NCBI RefSeq assembly: GCF_001969385.1 | Contig: NZ_CP014799.1 | Span: 1 to 27,822 of the forward strand | DNA: 27,822 nt | Source: Salipiger profundus | GTDB taxonomy: Bacteria > Pseudomonadota > Alphaproteobacteria > Rhodobacterales > Rhodobacteraceae | Direction: 5' to 3' | Shown here: piece by piece, positions 19,805 to 27,822 of the stretch | How the letters are laid out: each line of letters opens with the position of its first letter | Position numbering within the stretch: position 1 is the stretch's first letter | The notes under the pieces: model-generated | The model's input: only the letters and a program-made list of their open reading frames with translations | The model's database searches: none | What the model was told of the DNA's origin: nothing | Program-made: the position numbers and the translations under genes

Positions 19805-22762
19805 GTGGAGACGTGCTCTAAAGAGAGATGCATAGAGCATGGTGTGCCTCGCCGGGGCTACGTGCTTTCGACAGTAGTGGAAGAAATCGCAGGGCCGAGC
19901 CGGACAGTAGTTGCGGGATTGCACAAGGCGTTCGCCAAATCACCCGAGCACATTGCTCCCCTTCTGAATGCTGTCGGTTCTGGTCGCTTCGAACGCGCAG
20001 CGTGGCTTTCTGTGTCTGCATGGTTCCTAGCCAGAATCAGCGGACGGTTCGTCTCTAACCCAACGCTGGAAGAAAGCCTCTCTTGGTTCATTGGGCGGCC
20101 TCACACCGAGAGCGAGCGCGATTTCTGGCAGGTGCAAGACACATGGCACAGGAGAGCCTTGGAATGTGTAGCTACGAAGCCCGGCCTCCACGCTCTCTTG
20201 CCCTACATCCTCGAAACTCACGGCCCAGGGTCACGGCTTAGCGTGCGGCGCGACCCCTCAACGATGAAGGCGCGAACGACGAAGAAAGCGGCTGGTGTCT
20301 TCTACACGCCGAGCGATGTGGCCGCGTTCATGGCACGCGAGGCCATCCGAAACACGAAGCAGTTGGATTCGATCAAGGTACTGGACCCAGCGGTTGGAAC
20401 GGGCGTGTTTCTCCGGGCCGCACTAGCGGAGCTGCGGTTGAGAAGCCCGGCAGAGAACGGCTTCCAGATGGCACGTCGAAGCCTCTTCGGCTGCGACATT
20501 GACCCTGTTGCGCTTGATGGTGCCGCCAGCGTGCTTTTGGCCGACACGTTCAATGACGCGCTCACGGTAATGGGTTCCCCACTCGCTGCGTGGCAGGCGT
20601 TGCGAGATCGGTTGAAGCAATTCGATACACTGCTGATCGATCGGGAGATGCGCTCGCCGGAGCGAAGTGACCGCATGCACCTGGATGTGCTCTTTCCCGA
20701 GTGTTCAGACGGTTTCGATGTGGTGCTGGGTAATCCGCCCTACGCGGCCATTGGAGCGCGCCGGGACATGGCAGAACTCACAGCGCGATTTGCAACTATA
20801 GCCGCCAAACCTCGGCATACCGCTGATCTGTATCCGGTGTTCATAGAGCAGATGATGCAACTGGCGGCGAAGTCTGCGTCAGGGGCTATGGTTGTGCCGC
20901 TTTCACTCGCCTGCAATACGGGTTCGCAATTTGCCGCATGCCGCTCTCTGATGGAGCAGCAGCTTGGTACTTGGCGTTTCTCGTTCTTCGACCGGCAGCC
21001 GCACGCGCTTTTCGGAGAAGATGTGAAAACGAGAAATGCGATCCTGTTCTGGCGACGTGGTCGCACTGCCACACGCATCGAGACCGGCCCGCTGCGGAGA
21101 TGGCGCGGGGATGACCGTGCTGCGATGCTCCAAAGGATCGATTTCACACCCATTCAGGGGGGTATTCGTTCAGGCATCCCCAAGCTCCATGGCGTTGACC
21201 AAGCAAAGGTTTGGGAACGTGTTCAGCGAGAGCGGGTTTGCCTGGGTCATCTTGTCTCTTCATGGGGAAGGACAACTCTTGACCAGGCACCAGGTGGCGC
21301 TTCCAGCGAGGTCTATGTCAGCCCAACGGCCTACAACTTCCTTGGAGTATCGCGCCCATTTCCACTGAAAACGGCAAGCGGCGAGGCGCTGTCCACGCAT
21401 CCATTGATGCGATTGGAAGGGGAAACCGCTGAAGACGCGGCTGCAGCATTTGCGGTGTTGTCCAGCCGGTTCGCATACTGGTGGTGGTCAGTTGTGGGCG
21501 ATGGATTTCACGTGAACCAGGGGAATCTTTCGCGGTTGCCCATCGGGCGATCTGCTTTGGCCGGTTCCCTTCACAAGCAGTTGGCCACGCTAGGCGATGC
21601 CATCTGGAACCAGGCGCGGAAACATCCGATCCGAAGCGTCAATCGGGGTAGGGTTTCCTATACATTTTCGGCGGCACATGCCGATGCCCTTCGACGCGAA
21701 GTTGACTGCCTACTGTTGGAGTCACTTGGACTTGATGCGTCGTTCGCAGACGAGCTGCACCATTTCACAAACTGTATCGCAGAAGCGCGTTTGCTGCCGC
21801 CTGCGAAAAGAACAACCAAGGGAAAATCGAGCATGACCAAGAAAATTCCACAAGAAATCAAAGATAAAAGTATCCTCACAAAGGAAGAGTGGCGCGAGTA
21901 CACCAAGACGGTGTGGTCAATTGCTAATAAGGCGCGCCCTGATCACCCAGCAGTGTTCCCTGAGGAAATTCCCCATCGGCTTACCAAGCTGTTCAGCTTC
22001 TACGGAGAAAGTGTGCTTGATCCTTTCGCCGGGACCGGCACGACTGCGCGCGCAGCGATCCCGTTAGGTCGTCGCGCTATATGCGTTGATCAGAACCCTG
22101 AGTATGTGAACATCATCCAGACTGAATGCGCCAAACTCCGCAATGGGCATGCCGATGATTTTGTTCCTCTTGAGGCAGTCAAGGGTGACAGCCGGAACAT
22201 GAGCTTCCTTCCCGACGACAGTGTCGGTCTGGTCGTCACTAGCCCCCCTTATTGGGACAAGGCCGACTATGGCGACGGCGGGAATAACCTCGGGAACATC
22301 ACGAACTATCGGGAGTTTCTCGACGGCATTCGACCGGTCTTTCAAGAGTGCTACCGCGTCCTCGCGCCGGGTCGGAAGATTTGCCTCGTGACCGCAAACG
22401 TCAACCAACACACCGACAAGGGTCTGTTGACATTCCCGTTGGCGACAGACTTTGCCGTGCTGCTGCGCAGCCTCGGGTTCGTCATGATCAACGAGATCAT
22501 CTGGTCGAAGGATGGCACAGGCGGCAAATGGGGCTCCTTTGGGGCGCAGCGTCCTATCTTTGGCAGCTATCCTTACCCACCAAACTTCCTATTCAAGAAT
22601 GTCCATGAGTACGTTCTGATCTTCGCAAAGCCTGCCCTGACCAAAACAAAGGGTCCGAAGGTCAAACAATACAGCGATCTTATGGACGGGATTGAACAGG
22701 TTATACCTTTTGCACCAAACGGAGAGAACGACGAGCACCACATGCCAATGGTCGAGATGTAG
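19805..22762 (+). CDS. Dual DNA methyltransferase: N6-adenine (Eco57I-like) plus N4/N6 amino-methyltransferase in one polypeptide
   Basis: The 985-aa protein has two complete methyltransferase domains. The first has GVFYTPSDVAAFM (about residues 164-176), the SAM motif VLDPAVGTGVFL (about 191-202) and catalytic NPPY (about 309-312), followed by a probable target-recognition region to about 660. The second starts near M677 and has the SAM motif VLDPFAGTGTTARA (about 736-749) and catalytic SPPYWD (about 812-817). Its order is motif I then IV, and SPPY is common in N4-cytosine enzymes. Two methyltransferases are what an asymmetric recognition site needs. M677 (21833) has AAGGGA upstream, so an internal start making the second enzyme alone is possible. 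The GTG start follows GGAG and touches the RHH stop. The endonuclease gene begins 18 bp after the stop. Confidence 0.85.
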   Translation: METCSKERCIEHGVPRRGYVLSTVVEEIAGPSRTVVAGLHKAFAKSPEHIAPLLNAVGSGRFERAAWLSVSAWFLARISGRFVSNPTLEESLSWFIGRPHTESERDFWQVQDTWHRRALECVATKPGLHALLPYILETHGPGSRLSVRRDPSTMKARTTKKAAGVFYTPSDVAAFMAREAIRNTKQLDSIKVLDPAVGTGVFLRAALAELRLRSPAENGFQMARRSLFGCDIDPVALDGAASVLLADTFNDALTVMGSPLAAWQALRDRLKQFDTLLIDREMRSPERSDRMHLDVLFPECSDGFDVVLGNPPYAAIGARRDMAELTARFATIAAKPRHTADLYPVFIEQMMQLAAKSASGAMVVPLSLACNTGSQFAACRSLMEQQLGTWRFSFFDRQPHALFGEDVKTRNAILFWRRGRTATRIETGPLRRWRGDDRAAMLQRIDFTPIQGGIRSGIPKLHGVDQAKVWERVQRERVCLGHLVSSWGRTTLDQAPGGASSEVYVSPTAYNFLGVSRPFPLKTASGEALSTHPLMRLEGETAEDAAAAFAVLSSRFAYWWWSVVGDGFHVNQGNLSRLPIGRSALAGSLHKQLATLGDAIWNQARKHPIRSVNRGRVSYTFSAAHADALRREVDCLLLESLGLDASFADELHHFTNCIAEARLLPPAKRTTKGKSSMTKKIPQEIKDKSILTKEEWREYTKTVWSIANKARPDHPAVFPEEIPHRLTKLFSFYGESVLDPFAGTGTTARAAIPLGRRAICVDQNPEYVNIIQTECAKLRNGHADDFVPLEAVKGDSRNMSFLPDDSVGLVVTSPPYWDKADYGDGGNNLGNITNYREFLDGIRPVFQECYRVLAPGRKICLVTANVNQHTDKGLLTFPLATDFAVLLRSLGFVMINEIIWSKDGTGGKWGSFGAQRPIFGSYPYPPNFLFKNVHEYVLIFAKPALTKTKGPKVKQYSDLMDGIEQVIPFAPNGENDEHHMPMVEM

Positions 22763-22780
22763 GCATCTGGAGAGGCACCT

Positions 22781-23896
22781 ATGTTTTACAACCAGCCATT
22801 GTCGATACGGTTTGGTACGGAGTTGCTCAAACACATCGATTCCAAAACGGGAATAGAGCCTTTCTGGGATAGCTTGGATATCGCAGTCGCTTGGGTGCGC
22901 GCGACGGGCATGGCCTATCTCTCCGATGCCCTCGCCCGGTTCCTCGGGCATGGTGGACAGCTTTGCTTCATAGTCGGGATCGATTTGCAGAATACTTCAA
23001 AGGAGGGGTTACAAGCGCTTCTTGATCTCGAAGCGCACGGTGCCAGCGAAACCTACGTCTATCACAACGAGGCAGGCAGTGTATTCCATCCGAAGCTTTA
23101 TCTGTTTCGCAACGAGGAAGAAGCCAGGCTGATCGTTGGATCGAACAACCTTACCGCTGCCGGGCTTTATACCAACGTAGAGGCGGGGCTTCAGCTCGAT
23201 ACCAAACTGACGGACAACGTGATCGTGGATGCTGTGGATGCGCTGGCGTCTTGGCGCGACACCTCAACAGACCTTGCCGTTCGTCTCGACCAACCCTTCC
23301 TAAATTTACTGTATTCGGAAGGATATGTGAAGGATGAGGCGAACACTCGACCACCCAAGAGGTCAGGAACCAAGCCAGGAGGTGGAGCAGCCGCCAAACT
23401 ATTTGGTACGCGGTCTTATTCTGCTCCAGCCAAACCGGCTGTTACCACGACAGGAGCCGCCACGGTCGCTTCATCAACGCAGCCAACCTCCACGGCACAG
23501 CCGACAGCGGCAGCCCCTATGGGCACAGTTGTCTTGATGCGTCTTCGTAAGGCGCGTGGCACGCAGACTCAGATTCCGTTTCGAGTGGCAGGCACCTTCC
23601 TCAAAGGTGTGACAAATGTTGTCAGTGCGCAATCTGGAGTGACGCATGGGATTAACCCAGCTCAGGCGCACGGAAACCCAAACACGATCAAGCTCGAAAT
23701 TCCTGAGCTTCGGCACCACACGGACACCTATGCACGCTTCGAGAAGACCTCGGCAGGTGTTGTCTACGAAGTGCACGACATCGGAACCCCTAAAGGCAAC
23801 CAAATCAAAGCAATTCTAGATGCCGGGTTTAGCACGGGCGACACACAAACCAGTATCAGCGACGCCTCTAGAGCAACATGGTGGAGATATATCTAA
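22781..23896 (+). CDS. PLD-family restriction endonuclease (BfiI-like)
   Basis: The 371-aa protein has an N-terminal phospholipase-D-type nuclease domain with a single HxK motif, VFHPKLYLF (H103, K105), and GSNNLTAAGL (N122/N123). BfiI has its catalytic histidine at nearly the same place (H105) and similar length. A Ser/Thr/Ala/Pro-rich linker (about residues 200-248) leads to a C-terminal beta-rich domain (about 250-371: VVLMRLRKARGTQTQIPF, GTFLKGVTNVV). By analogy with BfiI that would be the B3-like DNA-binding domain. Such enzymes cut without metal ions, a short distance from an asymmetric site, as dimers. GGAGAGG precedes the ATG. The gene is the last of the RHH-methyltransferase-nuclease operon. 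The recognition site cannot be read from sequence. Confidence 0.8.
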   Translation: MFYNQPLSIRFGTELLKHIDSKTGIEPFWDSLDIAVAWVRATGMAYLSDALARFLGHGGQLCFIVGIDLQNTSKEGLQALLDLEAHGASETYVYHNEAGSVFHPKLYLFRNEEEARLIVGSNNLTAAGLYTNVEAGLQLDTKLTDNVIVDAVDALASWRDTSTDLAVRLDQPFLNLLYSEGYVKDEANTRPPKRSGTKPGGGAAAKLFGTRSYSAPAKPAVTTTGAATVASSTQPTSTAQPTAAAPMGTVVLMRLRKARGTQTQIPFRVAGTFLKGVTNVVSAQSGVTHGINPAQAHGNPNTIKLEIPELRHHTDTYARFEKTSAGVVYEVHDIGTPKGNQIKAILDAGFSTGDTQTSISDASRATWWRYI

Positions 23897-23958
23897 GATC
23901 GATCTCTCGAGCGTTCATATCGCTCTAAGCGCTTGAGCTATGACCAAGCGCAAGAACT

Positions 23959-24221
23959 CTATACGCGGCGCACCGTTCTTTCGCTAACTTTGAAGAGCCG
24001 CGCAATCTCATTGATTGCGCGGCTCTCTTCATCGCGCATGCGAAGCACCTCCACCTTCTGTGCTGCTGACAGGGCAGGGGGCCTGCCACCAATCCGACCT
24101 CGTTTGCGGGCTGAAGCCAGTCCTTCCCTGGTCCGTTCCGAAATCCTCTCGCGCTCAAACTGGGCGATTGAGGCGAAGACATGAAACACGAGACGGCCCG
24201 CCGGCGTCGTCGTGTCAATAT
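23959..24221 (-). pseudogene. C-terminal half of the Tn3-interrupted serine resolvase
   Basis: The frame continues the resolvase of 96-386: IDTTTPAGRLVFHVFASIAQ, FERERISERTREGL, then the helix-turn-helix region ALSAAQKVEVLRM and INEIARLFKVSERTVRRV, to a TAG stop. The AATAT duplication at its 5' edge makes the junction exact. A GTG at 24189 could give a 76-aa fragment with the DNA-binding domain but no catalytic serine, which at most could occupy the sites. Confidence 0.92.
24217..24221. repeat. 5-bp target-site duplication AATAT (right copy)
   Basis: Matches 105-109. It lies immediately outside the inverted repeat that starts GGGGTCTGATGCC at 24222. Confidence 0.92.
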
Positions 24222-24259
24222 GGGGTCTGATGCCGGAGGGGGCAGAATCCTACGCTAAG
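24222..24259 (+). repeat. Tn3-family terminal inverted repeat, tnpR end
   Basis: The 38-bp end begins GGGGTCTGATGCCGGAG and finishes TACGCTAAG, matching the Tn3 consensus and the partner at 67-104. The tnpR stop codon lies within it (24255-24257). Confidence 0.95.
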
Positions 24260-24842
24260 GCTGAGTTTTGGCCGGATTTCGCTGCAGCGTCCTGTAGACG
24301 GTCGGTCTTGAGACGGCAAAGAGCTCAGCGAGATCGCTGATGGAATATTCGCCGGAGGCGTGCATCCGGCTCAGTTCTTTTTGTTGTTTTTCCGAGAGTT
24401 TCGGCTGCTTTCCCCGAAGCTTGCCCCTGGCTCGGGCGATGGCCATACCTTCGCGGGTACGCATGCGGATGAGGTCGGCCTCGAACTCGGCGAAGGTGGC
24501 GAGGATGTTGAAGAACATCTTTCCCATCGGGTCGGTCGGATCGTAGACCGATGCGCCGAGGGCAAGCTTGACGCCCTTCTTTTCCAACTGATCCGCGATG
24601 GCCCGTGCGTCCGGGACCGAGCGCGCAAGGCGATCGAGTTTCGGCACGACCAGCACGTCGCCTTCTCGCACAGCAGCAAGCGCTTGGTCGAGACCGGGGC
24701 GGGCGCGGTTCGTGCCGGTCAGGCCATGGTCCGTGTAGATGCGGTCTACGGTGACCCCAAGCTCTGCAAGGGCAGCACGTTGCGCTGTCAGGTCCTGACG
24801 GTCGGTGGAGCAGCGGGCATAGCCAATTTTGGTCACGGTCAT
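24255..24842 (-). CDS. tnpR: Tn3-family resolvase TnpR
   Basis: This full-length 195-aa serine recombinase begins MTVTKIGYARCSTDRQDL, with catalytic Ser12. The conserved arginine segments LDRLARSV and GMAIARARGK are present, and so is a C-terminal helix-turn-helix (SISDLAELFAVSRPTVYRTL). It resolves the cointegrate formed by TnpA at the res site in 24843-25007, to which it is also expected to bind as repressor. It is only distantly similar to the resolvase that the transposon interrupts, so the two systems probably use different sites. The stop lies inside the terminal inverted repeat. Confidence 0.95.
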   Translation of the reverse strand: MTVTKIGYARCSTDRQDLTAQRAALAELGVTVDRIYTDHGLTGTNRARPGLDQALAAVREGDVLVVPKLDRLARSVPDARAIADQLEKKGVKLALGASVYDPTDPMGKMFFNILATFAEFEADLIRMRTREGMAIARARGKLRGKQPKLSEKQQKELSRMHASGEYSISDLAELFAVSRPTVYRTLQRNPAKTQP

Positions 24843-25007
24843 GTAGCGAGTGTACGGATAAGGGGCGGCATGTGCGAATCAAATCGTACCATCTATACGA
24901 GATAGGATGGAGTGCGGTTTCCTTACCGCTCCCAACCCTCTCGACACATGTCCGCTCACCGATCCCCTTACGGACGGTCGTCCACCGCGATTTCCTGAAA
25001 GGTCGCC
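24843..25007. promoter_or_regulatory. Presumed res site and divergent tnpR/tnpA promoters
   Basis: This 165-bp gap between divergent genes is the normal place and size for a three-subsite res. Two segments in inverted orientation resemble each other: TGTACGGATAAGGGG near 24852 and, on the minus strand, TCCGTAAGGGGATCGG near 24974. Both are followed by a CATGTG-like sequence. The individual subsites cannot be assigned by eye. Confidence 0.6.
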
Positions 25008-27822
25008 ATGCCAAGACGCAGCATCCTGACCGCCCGGCAAAGGGCGGCATTGTTCGACCTGCCGACCGATGACGCGTCGATGCTGCGCCACTACACGCTG
25101 GCAGACGACGATCTGGAGATCGTCCGCGCCCGTCGTCGTCCGCACAACCGCTTCGGTTTCGCCCTGCAGCTCTGCGCGCTTCGGTATCCGGGGCGGCTGC
25201 TGGCGCCGGGCGAGGTCATTCCGCTGGCGGTCACGCGCTTTCTGGCAGCGCAGCTCGGGATGAGGCCTGACGATCTGGCCGGGTATGCGACCCGGGAAGA
25301 GACCCGGCATGAGCACCTGGCCGCCTTGCGCGAGATCTATGGCTACAAGATGTTCGCGGGCCGTGGGGCACGTGACCTGAAAATATGGCTTGAGGATGCC
25401 GCCGAAGCCGCCCGGTCGAACGAGGATCTGGCACGGCGCTTCGTCGAGCAGTGCCGGGCAACCCAGACCATCTTCCCGGGGATCACGGTCATCGAGCGGC
25501 TTTGCGCGGAGGCGCTTGTCGCGGCCGAGCGCCGGATCGACGCCCGGATCGGTGGCCGGCTGGACGATGCCATGCGAGCACGTCTCGATGCCCTCCTGAC
25601 CGAAGATGCGGGCGGCTCGGTCACGCGGTTCGTCTGGCTGCGCCAGTTCGAAACCGGGCAGAATTCGGCCGACATGAACCGCCTTCTGGACCGGCTGGAA
25701 TACCTGCGCGCGCTGGCGCTGGACCGGGGCATTCTGGCGGATGTGCCGCCACACCGCGTTGCCCGCCTTCGTCGGCAGGGAGAGCGATACTTCGCAGGCG
25801 ATCTGAGGGATATCTCGGGTGACCGCCGCCTCACCATCCTTGCGGTCTGCGCGCTGGAATGGCGCTGCGCCATTGCTGACGCTGTCGTCGAGACCCATGA
25901 CCGCATCGTGGGCAAGACCTGGCGCGAGGCGAAGTCACGATGTGACGCCCGGATGGACGATGCCAGATCGGCGCTGAAGGACACCCTGCAATCCTTCAGG
26001 ACATTGGGAGCGGCGCTCCTGGAAGCGCATGAGGATCGGGCCTCTCTCGAAGAGGCCGTCGGCAATGCCGGCGGCTGGATATCCCTCAAGGGGCTTGTCG
26101 CCACGGCCGCTCAACTGACCGACACGTTTGCCGCTGATCCGCTGGCGCATGTCGGTCACGGATATCATCGCTTCCGGCGTTATGCGCCGCGCATGCTGCG
26201 GGTACTCGACATCTGTGCCGCGCCCGTGGCGGAGCCGCTGCTGGCGGCAAGCGCGGTCATCGCGGGCACGGCGACACCAGACGTCCGGCCGCTGACCTTT
26301 CTGCGCCGCGCCTCGAAGTGGCACCGCCACCTGGATGGCGAAGATGAGCACCGGATATGGGAGGTCGCGGTCCTGTTCCATCTGCGCGAAGCCTTCCGTT
26401 CCGGTGATATCTGGCTGGCGCATTCGCGCAGGTATGGCGACCTGAAGGAAGCGCTGGTCCCGGTCGACGTCGCCCGCGCCACGCCGAGGCTGGCCATGCC
26501 GTTCGAGCCGGAAACCTGGCTGGCCGACCGCAAAGCCCGAATGGCTGACGCCCTGCATCGCCTGGCGCGTGCGGCTAGGGCCGGGACCATGCCGGGAGGC
26601 TCCATCGAGGACGGCACCTTGAAAATCGACCGGCTGGCTGCGGCGGTTCCCGAGGAAGCCGACGCCTTGGTGCTCGACCTCTATGGCCGCCTGCCGGAAG
26701 TCAGGGTCACCGATCTCCTGCTCGAAGTGGATGCGGAGGTTGGCTTCACCGAGGCCTTTACGCATCTGCGCACCGGCGCGCCGTGCAGGGACCGGATCGG
26801 CCTGCTGAACGTGTTGCTTGCCGAGGGGCTGAATCTCGGCCTCAGCAAGATGGCCGGGGCCACGAACACGCACGACTTCTTCCAGCTTTCCCGCCTGTCG
26901 CGCTGGCATGTCGAAAGCGAGGCGATGGCCCGCGCCCTGGCCATGGTGATCGACGGGCAGTCGGCACTGCCGATGGCGCAGTTCTGGGGCGCCGGACAGA
27001 CCGCATCGAGCGACGGGCAGTTCTTCCCGACGACACGCCAGGGCGAGGCGATGAATCTGATCAACGCCAAGTACGGCCATGAGCCCGGGCTGAAAGCCTA
27101 CACCCATGTCTCCGACCAGTTCGGTCCCTTCGCCACACAGACCATCCCGGCTACCGTGAACGAAGCGCCCTACATCCTCGATGGCCTGCTGATGACCAGC
27201 GCCGGGCAGAAGATCCGGGAGCAATATGCCGATACTGGCGGCTTCACCGACCACGTCTTCGCCGTCACCGCCCTGCTGGGCTTCCAGTTCATCCCCCGCA
27301 TCCGCGACCTGCCATCCAAGCGCCTCTACCTCTTCGATCCGGCCGCCTGCCCGAAAGAGCTGAAAGGGCTGATCGGCGGCAAGATCAGGCAGTCCCTCAT
27401 CGCCGCGAACTGGCCCGATATCCTGCGCAGCGTGGCGACCATGGCGTCAGGAGCCATCCCGCCGAGCCAACTCCTGCGGAAGTTCGCGTCCTACCCGAGG
27501 CAACATGAACTGGCGGTCGCCTTGCGGGAAATCGGACGGGTCGAACGGACGCTCTTCATCATCGACTGGCTGCTTGATGCCGGCATGCAGCGCCGCGCCC
27601 AGATCGGCCTGAACAAGGGCGAAGCCCACCACGCGCTGAAGAACGCTCTCCGCATCGGCCGCCAGGGCGAGATCAGGGACCGCACCTCCGAAGCCCAGCA
27701 CTTCCGCATGGCCGGGCTGAACCTTCTTGCCGCGATCGTCATCTACTGGAACACCAAGCATCTCGGCCAGGCCGTCGCCAGCCGCCGCCGCGAAGGCCTG
27801 GACTGTTCGCCGAACCTTCTGG
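25008..27822 (+). CDS. tnpA: Tn3-family transposase TnpA (continues at 1-71)
   Basis: The frame begins MPRRSILTARQRAALFDLP and stays open to the right edge (938 codons plus one base), with 23 more codons at 1-71, for 961 aa in all, the usual family size. The DDE residues fit D669 (ASSDGQ), D742 (YADTGGFTDH) and E872 (LNKGEAHHAL), with spacing as in Tn3/Tn4430. Conserved HVSDQFGPF and LFDPAACPKELKGLIGGKI are also present. The enzyme carries out replicative transposition at the 38-bp ends. The minus-strand frames across this gene are shadows. Confidence 0.95.
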   Translation, partial: MPRRSILTARQRAALFDLPTDDASMLRHYTLADDDLEIVRARRRPHNRFGFALQLCALRYPGRLLAPGEVIPLAVTRFLAAQLGMRPDDLAGYATREETRHEHLAALREIYGYKMFAGRGARDLKIWLEDAAEAARSNEDLARRFVEQCRATQTIFPGITVIERLCAEALVAAERRIDARIGGRLDDAMRARLDALLTEDAGGSVTRFVWLRQFETGQNSADMNRLLDRLEYLRALALDRGILADVPPHRVARLRRQGERYFAGDLRDISGDRRLTILAVCALEWRCAIADAVVETHDRIVGKTWREAKSRCDARMDDARSALKDTLQSFRTLGAALLEAHEDRASLEEAVGNAGGWISLKGLVATAAQLTDTFAADPLAHVGHGYHRFRRYAPRMLRVLDICAAPVAEPLLAASAVIAGTATPDVRPLTFLRRASKWHRHLDGEDEHRIWEVAVLFHLREAFRSGDIWLAHSRRYGDLKEALVPVDVARATPRLAMPFEPETWLADRKARMADALHRLARAARAGTMPGGSIEDGTLKIDRLAAAVPEEADALVLDLYGRLPEVRVTDLLLEVDAEVGFTEAFTHLRTGAPCRDRIGLLNVLLAEGLNLGLSKMAGATNTHDFFQLSRLSRWHVESEAMARALAMVIDGQSALPMAQFWGAGQTASSDGQFFPTTRQGEAMNLINAKYGHEPGLKAYTHVSDQFGPFATQTIPATVNEAPYILDGLLMTSAGQKIREQYADTGGFTDHVFAVTALLGFQFIPRIRDLPSKRLYLFDPAACPKELKGLIGGKIRQSLIAANWPDILRSVATMASGAIPPSQLLRKFASYPRQHELAVALREIGRVERTLFIIDWLLDAGMQRRAQIGLNKGEAHHALKNALRIGRQGEIRDRTSEAQHFRMAGLNLLAAIVIYWNTKHLGQAVASRRREGLDCSPNLL

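Larger units (their letters stand above)
24222..27822 (+). mobile_element. Cryptic Tn3-family transposon (main part; continues at 1-104)
   Basis: The element contains only the transposition module: divergent tnpR and tnpA with a presumed res site between. It is 3,705 bp across the window edges. Both ends, the 5-bp duplication and all catalytic residues of transposase and resolvase are intact, so it may still be active. It lies in a resolvase gene that belonged to the R1-R5 array. Confidence 0.93.

Noticed and set aside
24879..25898. 339-aa minus-strand frame opposite the start of tnpA and the res region
   Set aside because: Antisense to tnpA and running through the res site; no independent evidence.
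25935..27254. 439-aa minus-strand frame opposite tnpA
   Set aside because: Antisense shadow of the transposase; no start signal and no recognisable domain.

Overview
The window looks like one complete circular plasmid of about 27.8 kb from an alphaproteobacterium, most likely a Rhodobacterales (Roseobacter/Paracoccus-type) host. The host call is inferred from the RPA-family RepA with a ParA partner, the TraD/TraG/MobL mobilisation set, the DctM remnant and the high GC content. Circularity is read directly. The tnpA frame running off the right edge continues without a break into bases 1-71. Matching 38-bp Tn3-family inverted repeats (67-104 and 24222-24259) and a 5-bp AATAT duplication (105-109 and 24217-24221) bracket a 3,705-bp transposon that spans the arbitrary cut.

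Layout: (i) 24222-27822 plus 1-104, a cryptic Tn3-family transposon (tnpR, res region, tnpA) inserted in a second, unrelated serine resolvase gene. The two halves of that gene lie at 96-386 and 23959-24221. (ii) 390-9670, an accessory array in which five directly repeated, resolvase-site-like sequences (R1-R5) separate passenger genes: an AAC(6')-like acetyltransferase, an unknown 199-aa protein, a mosaic GC-rich block, a DUF262/HNH protein and an OLD-family ATPase-nuclease. The mosaic block holds a serine beta-lactamase-family hydrolase, remnants of S41 peptidase, metallophosphoesterase and DctM genes, and an acidic protein coupled to a nucleotidyltransferase. R1 lies directly upstream of the broken resolvase. 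Four of the passenger genes end 20-30 bp from a repeat, so the array resembles an integron built on serine-resolvase sites. (iii) 9996-14515, minus-strand ardC, a DUF3800 protein, a small unknown protein and a MobA/MobL relaxase, then a structured region with a 24-bp perfect inverted repeat and an RSF1010-type nic sequence (oriT). (iv) 14516-17051, TraD-like protein, TraG/VirD4 coupling protein and a membrane-anchored coiled-coil protein. (v) 17179-19350, iterons, repA, an 18-bp-period repeat cluster, parA and a small parB-like gene. (vi) 19592-23896, a restriction-modification operon: RHH regulator, a 985-aa polypeptide carrying two DNA methyltransferases, and a PLD-family endonuclease resembling BfiI.

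The plasmid replicates by iteron-controlled RepA and is kept by ParA plus a small partner. It is mobilisable but not self-transmissible, because no VirB-type secretion genes are present; ArdC would protect it on entry. It carries a restriction-modification system and two solitary putative phage-defence genes. The Tn3 insertion broke the resolvase next to R1, so the cassette array is probably frozen unless a related resolvase acts in trans.
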